Of a DNA stretch of 64,000 nt, positions 1 through 8,666 are shown piece after piece. The position numbers and the translations under genes were made by a program. Each line of letters begins with the position of its first letter. Position 1 is the first letter of the stretch. The DNA comes from CAYZXL01 sp964482435 (GTDB lineage Bacteria; Auribacterota; JABMQX01), in contig CAYZXL010000008.1 in NCBI GenBank assembly GCA_964482435.1, positions 74,244-138,243 of the forward strand, in the 5' to 3' direction. Below the pieces are notes generated by a model, which searched no databases, was not told the origin of the DNA, and was given only the letters and a program-made list of their open reading frames with translations.

Positions 1-2183
1 GAAAAGCCTTCAGCCGAAACGAGGTTGTTGCACTCTCAGGCCTCAAGATGTGCCGCGACCCCAGTGTCCAGAAATGGCTGGACTGCGGTTACCGGAGCTT
101 CATTGGAGCACCCATCGCCTCCGACGAGAAAGTCCTGGGCGTCATCTGCCTTTTCTCAAAGCGGAATCGGGTATTTCGCAAAGCCTGCTCGAACGCTTTC
201 ATGTCCATCGCCAGGGTACTCGGAAGAGCTCTGGAGAAGTCGCGCGCCTACAAGCAAATGGAGGAAGCCTTCGTCGGCATCCGTCGCATCGGCCGCGCGA
301 AGTTTGAGGCGCCGCTCCCCGGCGACCCTGGACAGACCATCGAGAACTTAGCTTGCTCTGTTTGCGAAGCAGCCCTCGCCCTTTCTTCTATGATTCTTCT
401 GACGGACGAAGACGGTCGTGTCGTCCGCCGCGCTGTGTCCGGCTACACGAGGCGCGCCCTCGCCGCCGTTGCTGGAATGGATGCCGCCGCTGCTCGTGTC
501 GTGAAGACGGGGCAGCTTCTTCTGCTGTCAAATCCCGATAAGGTCAAGGAGTTTCTCGGTCCCGAGGCACTCGAGTCCGGTTCTGAAAGCTGCGTCTGTC
601 TCCCCATGCAAATCGGCGAACGAGCAGTGGGCGTCCTCTGGTTGAATTACGAATCGCCGCGGAACTTCGCCGCCTGGGAACTCGAACAGCTCCAGTCCCT
701 CGCGGACCATGCCGCCTCGGTCATCGAAAACTCGCGGCTCTATTCGTCGGGGGTCGAAAAGGTCGAGCGATACCGAGAACTCCAGAGGCACTGCGCCAAA
801 ATCGCTTCGTCCACGGACTTGAGAGGCGCCGTCCGGTCGCTCGCCGATTCCGCTCGTGAGCTTGTGTGTGCCCGAACGGCCTTTGTTTCTTTGACGGGCG
901 CGGGTCTTGCCGAAGAAGCAATTTCCGCCGCGCCTCGGATTGAGACGAGTCGGCTCGGAACAGGGCATGCCGGTGCAGCATCCAGCCCTGACATCGGCGC
1001 ACAAAAGCCGCGTCCCTCTCCCGAATTCGTGGCTCCAGCGGTTTGCGCTGCGGCTCAAGCCACAGCTAATTGTGGGCGAGTATCCCTGACGGTCTCCCTT
1101 TTCGACGAGCGAAACGAGCCAGTCGGAACGCTGACGGTCGCCGAAAAAATCCGGGGGGGCGGGTTTGACGACGAGGACGCCGAAATTCTGGACGCCCTGG
1201 CAGAGCACGCCGTGGTCGCTATCAGAAACGCGGCAAGCCGCCAGCAGACAAAACGTCTCGTCGAGGAGTATAAGGCTTTGCTCGACGCATCTCCCGTCGC
1301 CCTCGCCATCGTGAACAAAGACCAGACCATCGCTGCGGTCAACGCGAAATTCGCCGACCTCACTGGCTTCACAGCCGCAGAAATTGAAGGAAAGATGTCC
1401 CTCTTCGACCTCCTCCCGGAGACCGAAAGGGCGTCGCTCCGCGCTCTTACCGACCCGGCTCTTCGAGAAGCCGGGGAGGCCCCAGCCGTGCCCCAGAATG
1501 ATGTTTCACCTGCGTTCCCCCTACAGAGAGAATCCGAGGCGACCCTTATCACGAAGAATGGCAGCCAGAAGAATGTGAAGCTCACCACCGGCGAGATGCG
1601 GAACAGCGGCAGCATGGCCGTCTGTCTCACCGAGCTTGAGGAACGGAAAACTCGGGACGACCTCGTCGAGACCCAGGAGTCGTCCAGCGAAGGGAACGTG
1701 TTCGTCATCGAGCGCCACGGAGAGGAGGAAACGGTTCAAGACACCCCCGCAGAATCCGCGTGCGCTGTCATGGAATCCCCGCCCCTTGAAGCCCCGAAAA
1801 AGCCGGCCGTTAAAAAAGTCCTTGTTATAGACGATGAACGCGTCGTCGTTGACCTCCTCGACTACTTCCTGCGCTCGGAAGGGCATAACGTCGAAGTGTC
1901 ACGCGACGGGCGCACTGCCCTAAGTAAATTGAAAGAGAGCGACTACGACCTCATCCTCTGCGACCTGAAAATCCCCGGAGTGAGCGGGCAGGAGGTCTTC
2001 CGCTGGCTGGGGTCGAACAAGCCGGAATTGGCGCAGCGCGTCATCTTCATCACCGGCGACGTCGCAACCCCCGAAACCCTCTCCTTCCTCAAGCATCCCC
2101 CCAAACGCTGGCTGGAAAAGCCCTTCGACCTGACCGAGCTCAGACAAACAGTCGCGGCCGTCTTAGCGCAATCGCGGCTGTGA
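1..2183 (+). CDS. GAF/PAS sensory protein with C-terminal receiver domain (5' end outside window)
   Basis: The reading frame is open to the left edge (frame starting at base 3), so the protein begins outside the window; at least 726 residues are visible. In order I see the end of one GAF domain, two further GAF-like regions separated by helical linkers (one ending near the motif VGVLWLNYESP), a PAS-like segment starting near LLDASPVALAIVN, a variable linker, and a receiver domain of about 120 residues at the C-terminus. The receiver has the acidic pair in VLVIDDE, the phospho-acceptor Asp in LILCDLKIP, the Thr in FITGD and the Lys in LEKPF. No histidine-kinase core lies between the PAS and receiver parts, so a kinase domain is either upstream or absent. 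It is probably a cytoplasmic sensor or phosphorelay intermediate; the signal is unknown. Confidence 0.85.
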   Translation, partial: KAFSRNEVVALSGLKMCRDPSVQKWLDCGYRSFIGAPIASDEKVLGVICLFSKRNRVFRKACSNAFMSIARVLGRALEKSRAYKQMEEAFVGIRRIGRAKFEAPLPGDPGQTIENLACSVCEAALALSSMILLTDEDGRVVRRAVSGYTRRALAAVAGMDAAAARVVKTGQLLLLSNPDKVKEFLGPEALESGSESCVCLPMQIGERAVGVLWLNYESPRNFAAWELEQLQSLADHAASVIENSRLYSSGVEKVERYRELQRHCAKIASSTDLRGAVRSLADSARELVCARTAFVSLTGAGLAEEAISAAPRIETSRLGTGHAGAASSPDIGAQKPRPSPEFVAPAVCAAAQATANCGRVSLTVSLFDERNEPVGTLTVAEKIRGGGFDDEDAEILDALAEHAVVAIRNAASRQQTKRLVEEYKALLDASPVALAIVNKDQTIAAVNAKFADLTGFTAAEIEGKMSLFDLLPETERASLRALTDPALREAGEAPAVPQNDVSPAFPLQRESEATLITKNGSQKNVKLTTGEMRNSGSMAVCLTELEERKTRDDLVETQESSSEGNVFVIERHGEEETVQDTPAESACAVMESPPLEAPKKPAVKKVLVIDDERVVVDLLDYFLRSEGHNVEVSRDGRTALSKLKESDYDLILCDLKIPGVSGQEVFRWLGSNKPELAQRVIFITGDVATPETLSFLKHPPKRWLEKPFDLTELRQTVAAVLAQSRL

Positions 2184-2220
2184 GCTGGGCGATGAATGCG
2201 CGCATGCACAGCGAAGTGAG

Positions 2221-2262
2221 CCGGGACTTCTGACAGGATAAACAGGATGGTGAGGGTCCCGG
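2221..2262. repeat. ACAGGAT repeat inside an inverted repeat
   Basis: CCGGGAC at 2221-2227 pairs perfectly with GTCCCGG at 2256-2262. The 28-base loop carries GACAGGATAAACAGGATGG, a unit that recurs near 5243, 6844 and 50298. It lies just past the stop of the receiver protein. There is no T-run, so it is not a classical terminator. Confidence 0.6.
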
Positions 2263-2390
2263 GCCAAGCACTCAAACGTAGCCACGCCCCTCGGGCCTCG
2301 TTGTGATTGACATTCCCCCCGACCGGGCGTATGTTATTCCTGGAGTGCAGGAAGCCGGGCTGGCTGTGTTTCCTTTTTGCCGAGGGTGGT

Positions 2391-5183
2391 ATGGCCAAGA
2401 AGCCGAAAAAGACAGGCAAGGGACTTGAGCGTCGGGTAGCCCAGGCGTACCGCGAAATGGGTGCCTGGAAGGTCGAGCACAACGTGACGCTCGGGGGCAA
2501 CCAGATTGACGTGTACGTCGAGCTTGTAACGCCCGCGCGCCTTCTTCACCGTGTCGCGGTCGAGTCTAAAGATTGGGCATCCCCGGTAGGCAAGGGCATT
2601 GTTAATGATTTCGCGCGGATCGTGAAACTTCTGCGGGACGAGCGGCTCGTTGACGGGGGCGTCATTGTTTCAGCGGTGGGTTTCACGGTGGAGGCGCGAG
2701 AGGCGGCCAAGACTTATGGCATCCAGCCAGTGGAGATGGCCGACCTCGATGCGATGGTCGAGGAGGCGAGGAAACGCGGGGCTGTGAAGCCTGCAACGCC
2801 ACCTATCCCGATGCTGCCCGTGCCTTACTTCGCCCATCCTTATCCGATGCAGGAGAATTTCACGGGGCGAGTCAGGGAGCGGCAAATGCTGACGGAGTGG
2901 CTGACGAAGGATGATAGGCCGGTCCTGGCGCTCGTTGCCATGGGGGGGATGGGGAAGTCGGCTCTGACGTGGGCGTGGGTTCAGCGAGATGTTCTGGGCT
3001 TGCCATTGCCGGGGCAGCCGGAGGACAAATGCGAAACCAAGGATGCCTGCCGCGTGGCCAAAGGTCAGCGGCCCGACGGCATCCTCTGGTGGTCTTTCTA
3101 CGAGAGGGAGGCTCGCTTCGCAAAATTCGTGGACGAGGCAATCATCTATGCAAGCGCTGGGGAGCTTGACCCGGCGAGAATTCCGTCCGCCCACGACGGG
3201 GTCAAGGCTCTGGTGAGCCTCCTCCAGCACAAGCGCTTGCTGATAGTCCTCGACGGGTTTGAACGGGAGCTTCGCGCTTACGCGAGCCTCAACGCGGCAT
3301 ATCAGGGCGATGAGTTCGCACGAGACGAGCGGGGCGATTTCCGGTCCTGCACCGACCCCCACGCCGCAAGTTTCCTTCAGTGGATTGCCTCCGGGGCCCT
3401 CAAGAGCCGCGTGCTCATCACCAGCCGCCTTTTCGCACGCGAATTGGACGGTCTTGCCGGATGCAAGCACGAAGAGCTTACAGCCTTCGATCCTGACGAT
3501 GCCGTCATTTTCTTCCATGCCCAGGGCGTCAAGGGAACCCGAGCCGAGATTCAGGATGCCTGTGCCCCTTACGGCTACCTTCCTCTGGCGCTCCGCCTCC
3601 TCTCCGGCCTGATCGTCCGGGACAAACGAACGCCCGGCGACATCAAAGTCGCCAGCCGCTATCCCGTCCTCCCCGACCTGAAGGGCAAGGAGCATCATCA
3701 CATCCTCCAGGTCGCCTATGAGGCTCTTGACGAAGCGAAGCGCGAACTGCTGAGCCGCATCTCAGCTTTCCGAAGCCCAATGACTTACGATGCTATCTCC
3801 ATCTTGAATCCGTACGAGAGCGAAAAAGAGTTTGACGGGGCTCTCGACGAGCTGATTGACCGCGGCTTGCTCCTCTTCGACAAGGAAAGAAACCTGTACG
3901 ACATGCATCCCATCGTCCGCCAGTATGCCTACGACCGCCTGGCTGACAAAAAAGGCGTTCATTCCAGGCTGTGCGACTACTTCTCTGCCGTCCCCGCTCC
4001 CGACGCGGACAAAATCCAGAGCCTCGAGGACCTCAACCCGGTCATAGGTCTTTATCACCACACCGTCCGCGCCGGGCGCTACGACGACGCGTGCGGCCTG
4101 TTCCACGATCGTCTCCGAGACCTTCTCTATTACCGGTTTGGTGCCTACCAGACCTGCATCCAGCTCCTCCGCGCGCTCTTCCCCGACGGCGAGGACAGGC
4201 CGCCGCGCCTGAAGGCGAAGCCGGACCAGGCCTGGATCCTCGGGGCACTCGCGGTCAGTTACTCCCTCTCGGGCCAGTCCCGCCGGGCCGTCGCTCTCTT
4301 CCAGATGGACAGGGCCATACGCGAGGAGACGAAAGACATGGGAAACGTGGCCGTCGTCCTGGCAAACCAGGCGCACGATGAACTCAAGCTTGGGAGCATC
4401 CGGCCGGCCGGCGACAAGCTCCGACGCAGGATCGAACTATGCCGGGACATCGGGTACGAGTTCAGGGAAGCCGTCGGACACCAGGAACTCGGGGGGCTCC
4501 TGGGTTACGGGGGCGCGTTTGCGGAGGCGGCCCGAGAGCTCGAAGCCTCGACCGCATACTGGCGAAAGACCGGGCACCACCAGGGGCTCTGCGTGGACGA
4601 AACCTACCGCACTCTCCTCGCCTTGATGTTGGAGAACCCGGACGCGGCGCTCCAGTCGGCCCGGAAAGCCCAAGAGCACTGGCGGATGGACGAGACCCAG
4701 ACAGGCCTGCCCGTCGAGAGAGACCTGACCCGGGCGGAGTGGGTTCACGGTTGGGCCCTTGTGGCCCTCGCAGAGCGCCGAGCAGGCCCAAACCATGAAT
4801 TGCTATGCGAGGCCGAAGGGCACCTGACGCAGGCGCTGAGCCGGTGCCGGAAGATCAATCTCGTCGAGGTGGAGCCGGATATTCTGCTTGCCTGGGGGCG
4901 GTGGCATCGGGCGAAGGGAAATCCGAAGGAGGCGCGGGAGAACGCGGAAGAGGCGCTCAAGATTGCCGACCGGTGCGAGTATCGGCTGAAGCAAGCGGAG
5001 ATTCACAATTTCATGGCGCGGCTGGCGCTCGACGAGGGAAATCGGAAGGAGGCGAGGAAGCACGCTGAAATCGCCTATGAGCGGGCGTGGTGCGACGGCC
5101 CGCCGCACTGCTACAAGCCCGCTCTCGACGAGGCGGAGCAAATGCTCCGCGACCTCGGCGCCGAGCCGCCAAAGATCGTGTGA
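2391..5183 (+). CDS. NLR-like protein: Mrr-type nuclease domain + STAND/NB-ARC NTPase + TPR repeats
   Basis: Protein of 930 residues. I chose ATG 2391, which has GAGG about 6 bases upstream; a TTG 84 bases earlier has no comparable site. Residues 1-120 look like an Mrr/PD-(D/E)xK endonuclease: Glu13 in the first helix, Asp40 in NQIDV, Glu58-Ser-Lys60 in VESKDW, and the late motif GFTVEAREAAKTYGI. A Pro-rich linker leads to an NB-ARC-like ATPase: Walker A GGMGKS at about 185-190, Walker B LLIVLDGFE near 284-292, an R-motif VLITSRL near 340, and YLPLAL near 393 in the place of the GLPLAL motif. The last 400 or so residues are helical TPR-like repeats. This nuclease-switch-sensor plan is that of STAND anti-phage proteins such as the Avs type. 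The defence role is inference; no other defence gene is adjacent. Confidence 0.8.
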   Translation: MAKKPKKTGKGLERRVAQAYREMGAWKVEHNVTLGGNQIDVYVELVTPARLLHRVAVESKDWASPVGKGIVNDFARIVKLLRDERLVDGGVIVSAVGFTVEAREAAKTYGIQPVEMADLDAMVEEARKRGAVKPATPPIPMLPVPYFAHPYPMQENFTGRVRERQMLTEWLTKDDRPVLALVAMGGMGKSALTWAWVQRDVLGLPLPGQPEDKCETKDACRVAKGQRPDGILWWSFYEREARFAKFVDEAIIYASAGELDPARIPSAHDGVKALVSLLQHKRLLIVLDGFERELRAYASLNAAYQGDEFARDERGDFRSCTDPHAASFLQWIASGALKSRVLITSRLFARELDGLAGCKHEELTAFDPDDAVIFFHAQGVKGTRAEIQDACAPYGYLPLALRLLSGLIVRDKRTPGDIKVASRYPVLPDLKGKEHHHILQVAYEALDEAKRELLSRISAFRSPMTYDAISILNPYESEKEFDGALDELIDRGLLLFDKERNLYDMHPIVRQYAYDRLADKKGVHSRLCDYFSAVPAPDADKIQSLEDLNPVIGLYHHTVRAGRYDDACGLFHDRLRDLLYYRFGAYQTCIQLLRALFPDGEDRPPRLKAKPDQAWILGALAVSYSLSGQSRRAVALFQMDRAIREETKDMGNVAVVLANQAHDELKLGSIRPAGDKLRRRIELCRDIGYEFREAVGHQELGGLLGYGGAFAEAARELEASTAYWRKTGHHQGLCVDETYRTLLALMLENPDAALQSARKAQEHWRMDETQTGLPVERDLTRAEWVHGWALVALAERRAGPNHELLCEAEGHLTQALSRCRKINLVEVEPDILLAWGRWHRAKGNPKEARENAEEALKIADRCEYRLKQAEIHNFMARLALDEGNRKEARKHAEIAYERAWCDGPPHCYKPALDEAEQMLRDLGAEPPKIV

Positions 5184-5242
5184 GTGCACCAATTCCCGTG
5201 TGAGACCATGTGTCGGCGACGGGGCTGAACCAGGAGGGAGGT

Positions 5243-5270
5243 TGACAGGATTTACAGGATGAGCAGGATT
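5243..5270 (+). repeat. ACAGGAT tandem repeat
   Basis: Three imperfect units in a row (TGACAGGATT, TACAGGATGAG, CAGGATT). It belongs to the same family as the copies near 2232, 6844 and 50298, and like the first and last of these it follows directly on the 3' end of a gene. Confidence 0.6.
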
Positions 5271-5321
5271 TTACGGATGGCACGGTAAGGGGGAGCGCCG
5301 AGGGAGTCTCGTCCTCGGGAT

Positions 5322-5362
5322 CGGGGGCAGGATGCCCCCGCGACAGCCGGCAAGATGCCGGC
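5322..5362. repeat. paired perfect hairpins, GGCA-RGA-TGCC type
   Basis: Hairpin one: CGGGGGCA (5322-5329), loop GGA, TGCCCCCG (5333-5340). Hairpin two: GCCGGCA (5346-5352), loop AGA, TGCCGGC (5356-5362). The stems differ in sequence but the core GGCA-RGA-TGCC is constant, and it reappears at 60276-60294 and 63852-63870. Confidence 0.7.
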
Positions 5363-5498
5363 GGTACAAGCCCCAGGAGCGACGTGGCAAGGAACCGCCG
5401 GTCTCCATCGGGGGCCCCAGGCGCGCGGGAAGTCCCCAGGTGGAGCCGTGCTCGTGCGGCACGGGGCTGTCTTCCGGCTGACTCGGCCAACGGGCTTC

Positions 5499-5556
5499 TG
5501 GAGTGCGGGAGCGCAGCTCCCGCCTAACAAAGCTGAAGCGGAGCTTCAGCACTCCA
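5499..5556. repeat. compound three-stem palindrome
   Basis: Outer stem TGGAGTGC (5499-5506) with GCACTCCA (5549-5556) encloses two perfect hairpins: GCGGGAGC-GCA-GCTCCCGC (5505-5523) and GCTGAAGC-GGA-GCTTCAGC (5532-5550). Outer and inner stems share a GC step, so the folds compete or form a three-way junction. A similar architecture is seen at 60247-60299. Confidence 0.7.
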
Positions 5557-5808
5557 AAAAGGGGTCGAGTTGTGTGGTAGCCTTCATTGGAGTCGCCGGC
5601 CAACCCGCCTGGCGTTACATGACCGAGCGCAGGCCGGCAAGGCACAGCCGCGGCCTGAGGTAAGTGAGTTGTGCGCGGCGAACAGCGGAGAGCCTTCCTT
5701 CCGTGCGAATGTCGTAGTGCGGCCGCGGAAAGGCGCGCGGTTGACCATCCGCCGTGAAGTCCGCTGAGAACTCGCCGGGGCTTCTGGAGGGCTCTGGGAC
5801 TGCGTATC

Positions 5809-6486
5809 ATGTGCAATGAGGCGTGCATTTCGTTTGCGGAAAGAGTCCTGAAAGAACAGGAGGTTTGCGGAAAAGCCGTGCTTGAGGTTGGGTCGCTGAG
5901 CACGACTGGGTCGGTTCGTCCTTCGATAGAGAGACTGCGCCCCCGAACCTATGTCGGCGTGGACATCGTCGAGGGGCCGGGCGTTGACGAGATATGCGAC
6001 GCCGCCGAAATCGTCGAAAAGTTCGGTTCGGAGAGTTTTGACATCGTCGTCGCCACGGAACTCTTAGAGCACGTGAGGAATTGGCGGCTCATCATCCACA
6101 ACATCAAGACAGTCCTGAAACCACAGGGCATCGTCGTGATAACGACTCGCTCTTTCGGCTTTCATTATCACCCAAATCCGGAAGATTTCTGGCGATTTGA
6201 GACCGACGACATCGAGAGAATATTCTCGGATTTCGGAATCGAGGCGCTTGAGAAAGACCCCATCTCGCCGGGTGTCTTCGTGAAAGCGCGAAAGCCCGAG
6301 CAGTTTCGGGAAGCCGACCTTTCCGGCGTCGCTCTCTATTGCCTCGTCGGGAACAAAAGGGTGTTGGAGGTTCCGGCGTTTCGGTTTCTCCTCTTTCGAA
6401 TTCTGCGGCGCCTGAGAAAGTTTTTGTCGCATTTCGTCCCGAAATGTTTGAGAAGCGCCCTCAAGGGACAACCCCCTCCACGGTGA
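5809..6486 (+). CDS. class I SAM-dependent methyltransferase
   Basis: 225 residues. The N-terminal half has the Rossmann signs of a class I (Methyltransf_11-like) enzyme: motif I region KAVLEVGSLSTTGS, an acidic strand end YVGVDIVEGPGVD, motif IV FDIVVATELLEHVRNW (the LEHV signature) and the following LKPQGIVVITTRS. Motif I is unusual because the usual GxGxG is replaced by VGSLSTTGS. The segment HPNPEDFWRFETDDI is typical of methyltransferases near glycan or surface-polymer genes. The last 50 residues are basic and hydrophobic and may be peripheral to the membrane. The ATG has only a distant GGAGGG upstream, so the start is uncertain. The gene stands alone between repeat-rich gaps and the substrate is unknown. 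Confidence 0.75.
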   Translation: MCNEACISFAERVLKEQEVCGKAVLEVGSLSTTGSVRPSIERLRPRTYVGVDIVEGPGVDEICDAAEIVEKFGSESFDIVVATELLEHVRNWRLIIHNIKTVLKPQGIVVITTRSFGFHYHPNPEDFWRFETDDIERIFSDFGIEALEKDPISPGVFVKARKPEQFREADLSGVALYCLVGNKRVLEVPAFRFLLFRILRRLRKFLSHFVPKCLRSALKGQPPPR

Positions 6487-7273
6487 GAAACCCCCTTTCA
6501 GGTCGCCAAGCTCGCCCTGTCCGCGGGTCTCATCCGGCGCGTTCAAACCGCTAAGACACGAAGGCACCAAGGAGTGCAGCCATGTGCCAGCCTGCCCGCG
6601 TTGCCGTGGAAGGAGCGAACCGCAGTGCCTCGTGAGATTCGCTCACCCTGAGACCATGAAAATCCAGTGCGCGGAGCGGTCACTTTGAGGCCACAACCCG
6701 GATTCCGTTTTCTCTCGCCAAGACGCAAAGGCGCGAGGGTTCACAGGGCGTCGCTCTTCGGGTCTCAGCGGCTTTGCGAGATGCTCTGTGGCCCCCGCCG
6801 CTCAGCAACCATTTTCACGGCAGATGAACGCGGAGAGATGTGGGACAGCATTAACAGGATTGTCAGGATTATCCGGTCCATCCTGTTATCCTGTCCATAT
6901 TTTGGCTTCTTTTCTGTCACGTCTGCCGGCCATAAGAGGGGCGTTACAAGCAAATCCAAAAATGGATTGACAGGCGCATGGCAATTCCATAGCCTTTGCG
7001 GGCGATGGGGTGGCAGGGCATTTGTGCGCCAGGAGCAACGCGACCTGGCGCGACAAGTTTTTCCACTTCTCCCGCGCTCGGGAGATACGTGAGCAGAGAA
7101 GTGACACAACGCGGTCCCTCGAAAAGGGTGCGCAGCCAGTCGTTCGCTAACGTGGGCGCCCAACTCCAGCATTCGCGGCGCGTGGGTCTTGAACCGAGCC
7201 CAACGAAGGGTTGTCGTTTCCCACAGGAACCCGCGCGTGAAACCGATTTGCCTTTTCAGAACAAGGAGCAGAG
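6487..7273. other. gene-free stretch with decayed dispersed repeats
   Basis: About 790 bases with no ORF I would defend. Recognisable pieces are a CTAAGACACGAAGGCACCAA block (about 6551-6570), a TCTCGCCAAGACGCAAAGG block (about 6714-6732), a GATGAACGCGGAG block (about 6823-6835), and the inverted ACAGGAT pair at 6844-6898. The first three resemble intergenic sequences I associate with planctomycete-type genomes. AAGGAG just before 7274 serves the next gene. Confidence 0.5.
6844..6898. repeat. inverted pair of ACAGGAT units
   Basis: A forward block (GACAGCATTAACAGGATTG, from 6844) is followed by its near-complement (TCCATCCTGTTATCCTGTCC, from 6877). Together they form a long imperfect hairpin. 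This is the only inverted copy of the ACAGGAT family in the window. Confidence 0.65.
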
Positions 7274-8584
7274 ATGGCAGAAGTACGTCCCTTCAAGGGA
7301 ATGTATTACGACCCGTCGAGGGTGGACGCTCAGAAGGTTGTTACTCAGCCCTGGGACGTCATCACCCCCGAAATGCAGGAGAGATACTACGAGACTGATC
7401 CCCACAACATCGTCCGAATCGTGCGGGGGAAAGAGAAGCCCGGCGACGACGGCGGAGACAACAAATTCACCCGCGCGGGGAAACACTTCCGCGACTGGTT
7501 GGCTGAGGGACTTTTCATCAGGGACAACGCCGATTCGATTTATCTTTACACGCAGAAGTTTCGGCTGGGCGATTCGGAACTCACCCGGAGAGGTTTCATC
7601 GTCGCGGTGAAGCTTGAGGATTACGAATCGAGAGTAATTCTGCCGCACGAACACACTTTTCCGAAGCACAACCTGGACAGGCTGCATCTTGTGCGCGAGA
7701 CAAAAGCCAACTTCGGGCAGATTTTCGTGCTTTATCCTGACCCGGAGATGACGATGCAGCCGTTCCTCGCCCAGTTCCAGTCGAAGCCGCACCTCTTCAG
7801 CGTCACTGCCGAAGGCGTAACCCACATCATCACGCGAATTGCCGACCCGACGGACATCAGTTTCGTCGTCGAGCAGATGAAGGATAAGCAGCTCTTCATC
7901 GCCGACGGACATCACCGGTATCAGACCGCCCTGAACTACCGCGACGAGATGCTCCCGAAACTCCCGAAAAGCGCTCGCCGGGACGTCTGCTACCGGATGA
8001 TGACCCTCATCAGCATGGACGACCCGAGCGTCACCATTTTGCCGACTCACCGCCTCCTTCGCTCAATCCCGAGCTTTGGCTCCGATGAGATGCTGCGGCA
8101 AATAAAGAAATTCTTCAACGTCCGGAAGGTCAAGGACTCGAAACCGGACCTGCAGAACATCCTCCGGGAGCTGAGGAGTTTCTGGCCCGCGAGGACCGCC
8201 TTCGTCGTCTGCCTCCCCAAAAGCGAATTCCTCCTCATCACTCTCAAAGACAGGGCATCCACCCTCGAAGCGATGCCCGAAAACCTTCATCCGACCGTGC
8301 GCGAGCTTGACGTGACCGTTCTCCACTCGCTGGTTCTGGGGAAAATTCTCTCGCTAACCCACGAGCACCAGCACTCCGGGGAGCACATCCGGTACTTCCG
8401 GGATCCTGCGGAGCCTGTGCGATTGGTCCAGCGGGGCGAGGGGCAGGTCGCTTTCCTTCTCAATCCGACGAAGGTCCAACAGGTGAGAGACGTGGCTTCA
8501 GCGGGGGAGGTCATGCCGCATAAATCAACCGATTTCTACCCGAAGCTCCTGACCGGACTCATCATCCGGAAGCTCGATATTTGA
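7274..8584 (+). CDS. DUF1015 family protein
   Basis: 436 residues, ATG preceded by AAGGAG at good spacing. The N-terminal signature VRPFKGMYYDP with the TQPWDVITPEM and DPHNIVRIVRG motifs is that of the DUF1015 (COG4198) family, and the length matches full-size members. A second conserved block is LFIADGHHRYQTALNYRDE, with His-His-Arg-Tyr in a likely active-site loop. The protein is soluble, with no signal peptide. The biochemical function of most members is not established; some homologues have been linked to serine metabolism, but nothing here decides that. It is a single-gene unit convergent with the HhH-GPD gene downstream. Confidence 0.9.
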   Translation: MAEVRPFKGMYYDPSRVDAQKVVTQPWDVITPEMQERYYETDPHNIVRIVRGKEKPGDDGGDNKFTRAGKHFRDWLAEGLFIRDNADSIYLYTQKFRLGDSELTRRGFIVAVKLEDYESRVILPHEHTFPKHNLDRLHLVRETKANFGQIFVLYPDPEMTMQPFLAQFQSKPHLFSVTAEGVTHIITRIADPTDISFVVEQMKDKQLFIADGHHRYQTALNYRDEMLPKLPKSARRDVCYRMMTLISMDDPSVTILPTHRLLRSIPSFGSDEMLRQIKKFFNVRKVKDSKPDLQNILRELRSFWPARTAFVVCLPKSEFLLITLKDRASTLEAMPENLHPTVRELDVTVLHSLVLGKILSLTHEHQHSGEHIRYFRDPAEPVRLVQRGEGQVAFLLNPTKVQQVRDVASAGEVMPHKSTDFYPKLLTGLIIRKLDI

Positions 8585-8666
8585 GCACCAGTAGCCGCGA
8601 ACGGGCAATGTGCACCACCTTGCGCCGAAGCCGTCTTGGTTATCTTTCCGCGTCAGCACCAGACGC

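Larger units (their letters stand above)
5184..5808. other. gene-free stretch rich in repeats
   Basis: About 625 bases between the STAND protein and the methyltransferase with no convincing gene. It contains an ACAGGAT repeat block (5243-5270), a pair of short perfect hairpins (5322-5362) and a compound three-stem structure (5499-5556). A TTGACC near 5740 is followed by no clear -10 box. Confidence 0.6.

Noticed and set aside
6667..7092. 141-codon ORF in the repeat-rich gap
   Set aside because: It runs across repeat blocks and the ACAGGAT hairpin; no ribosome site and no family resemblance.
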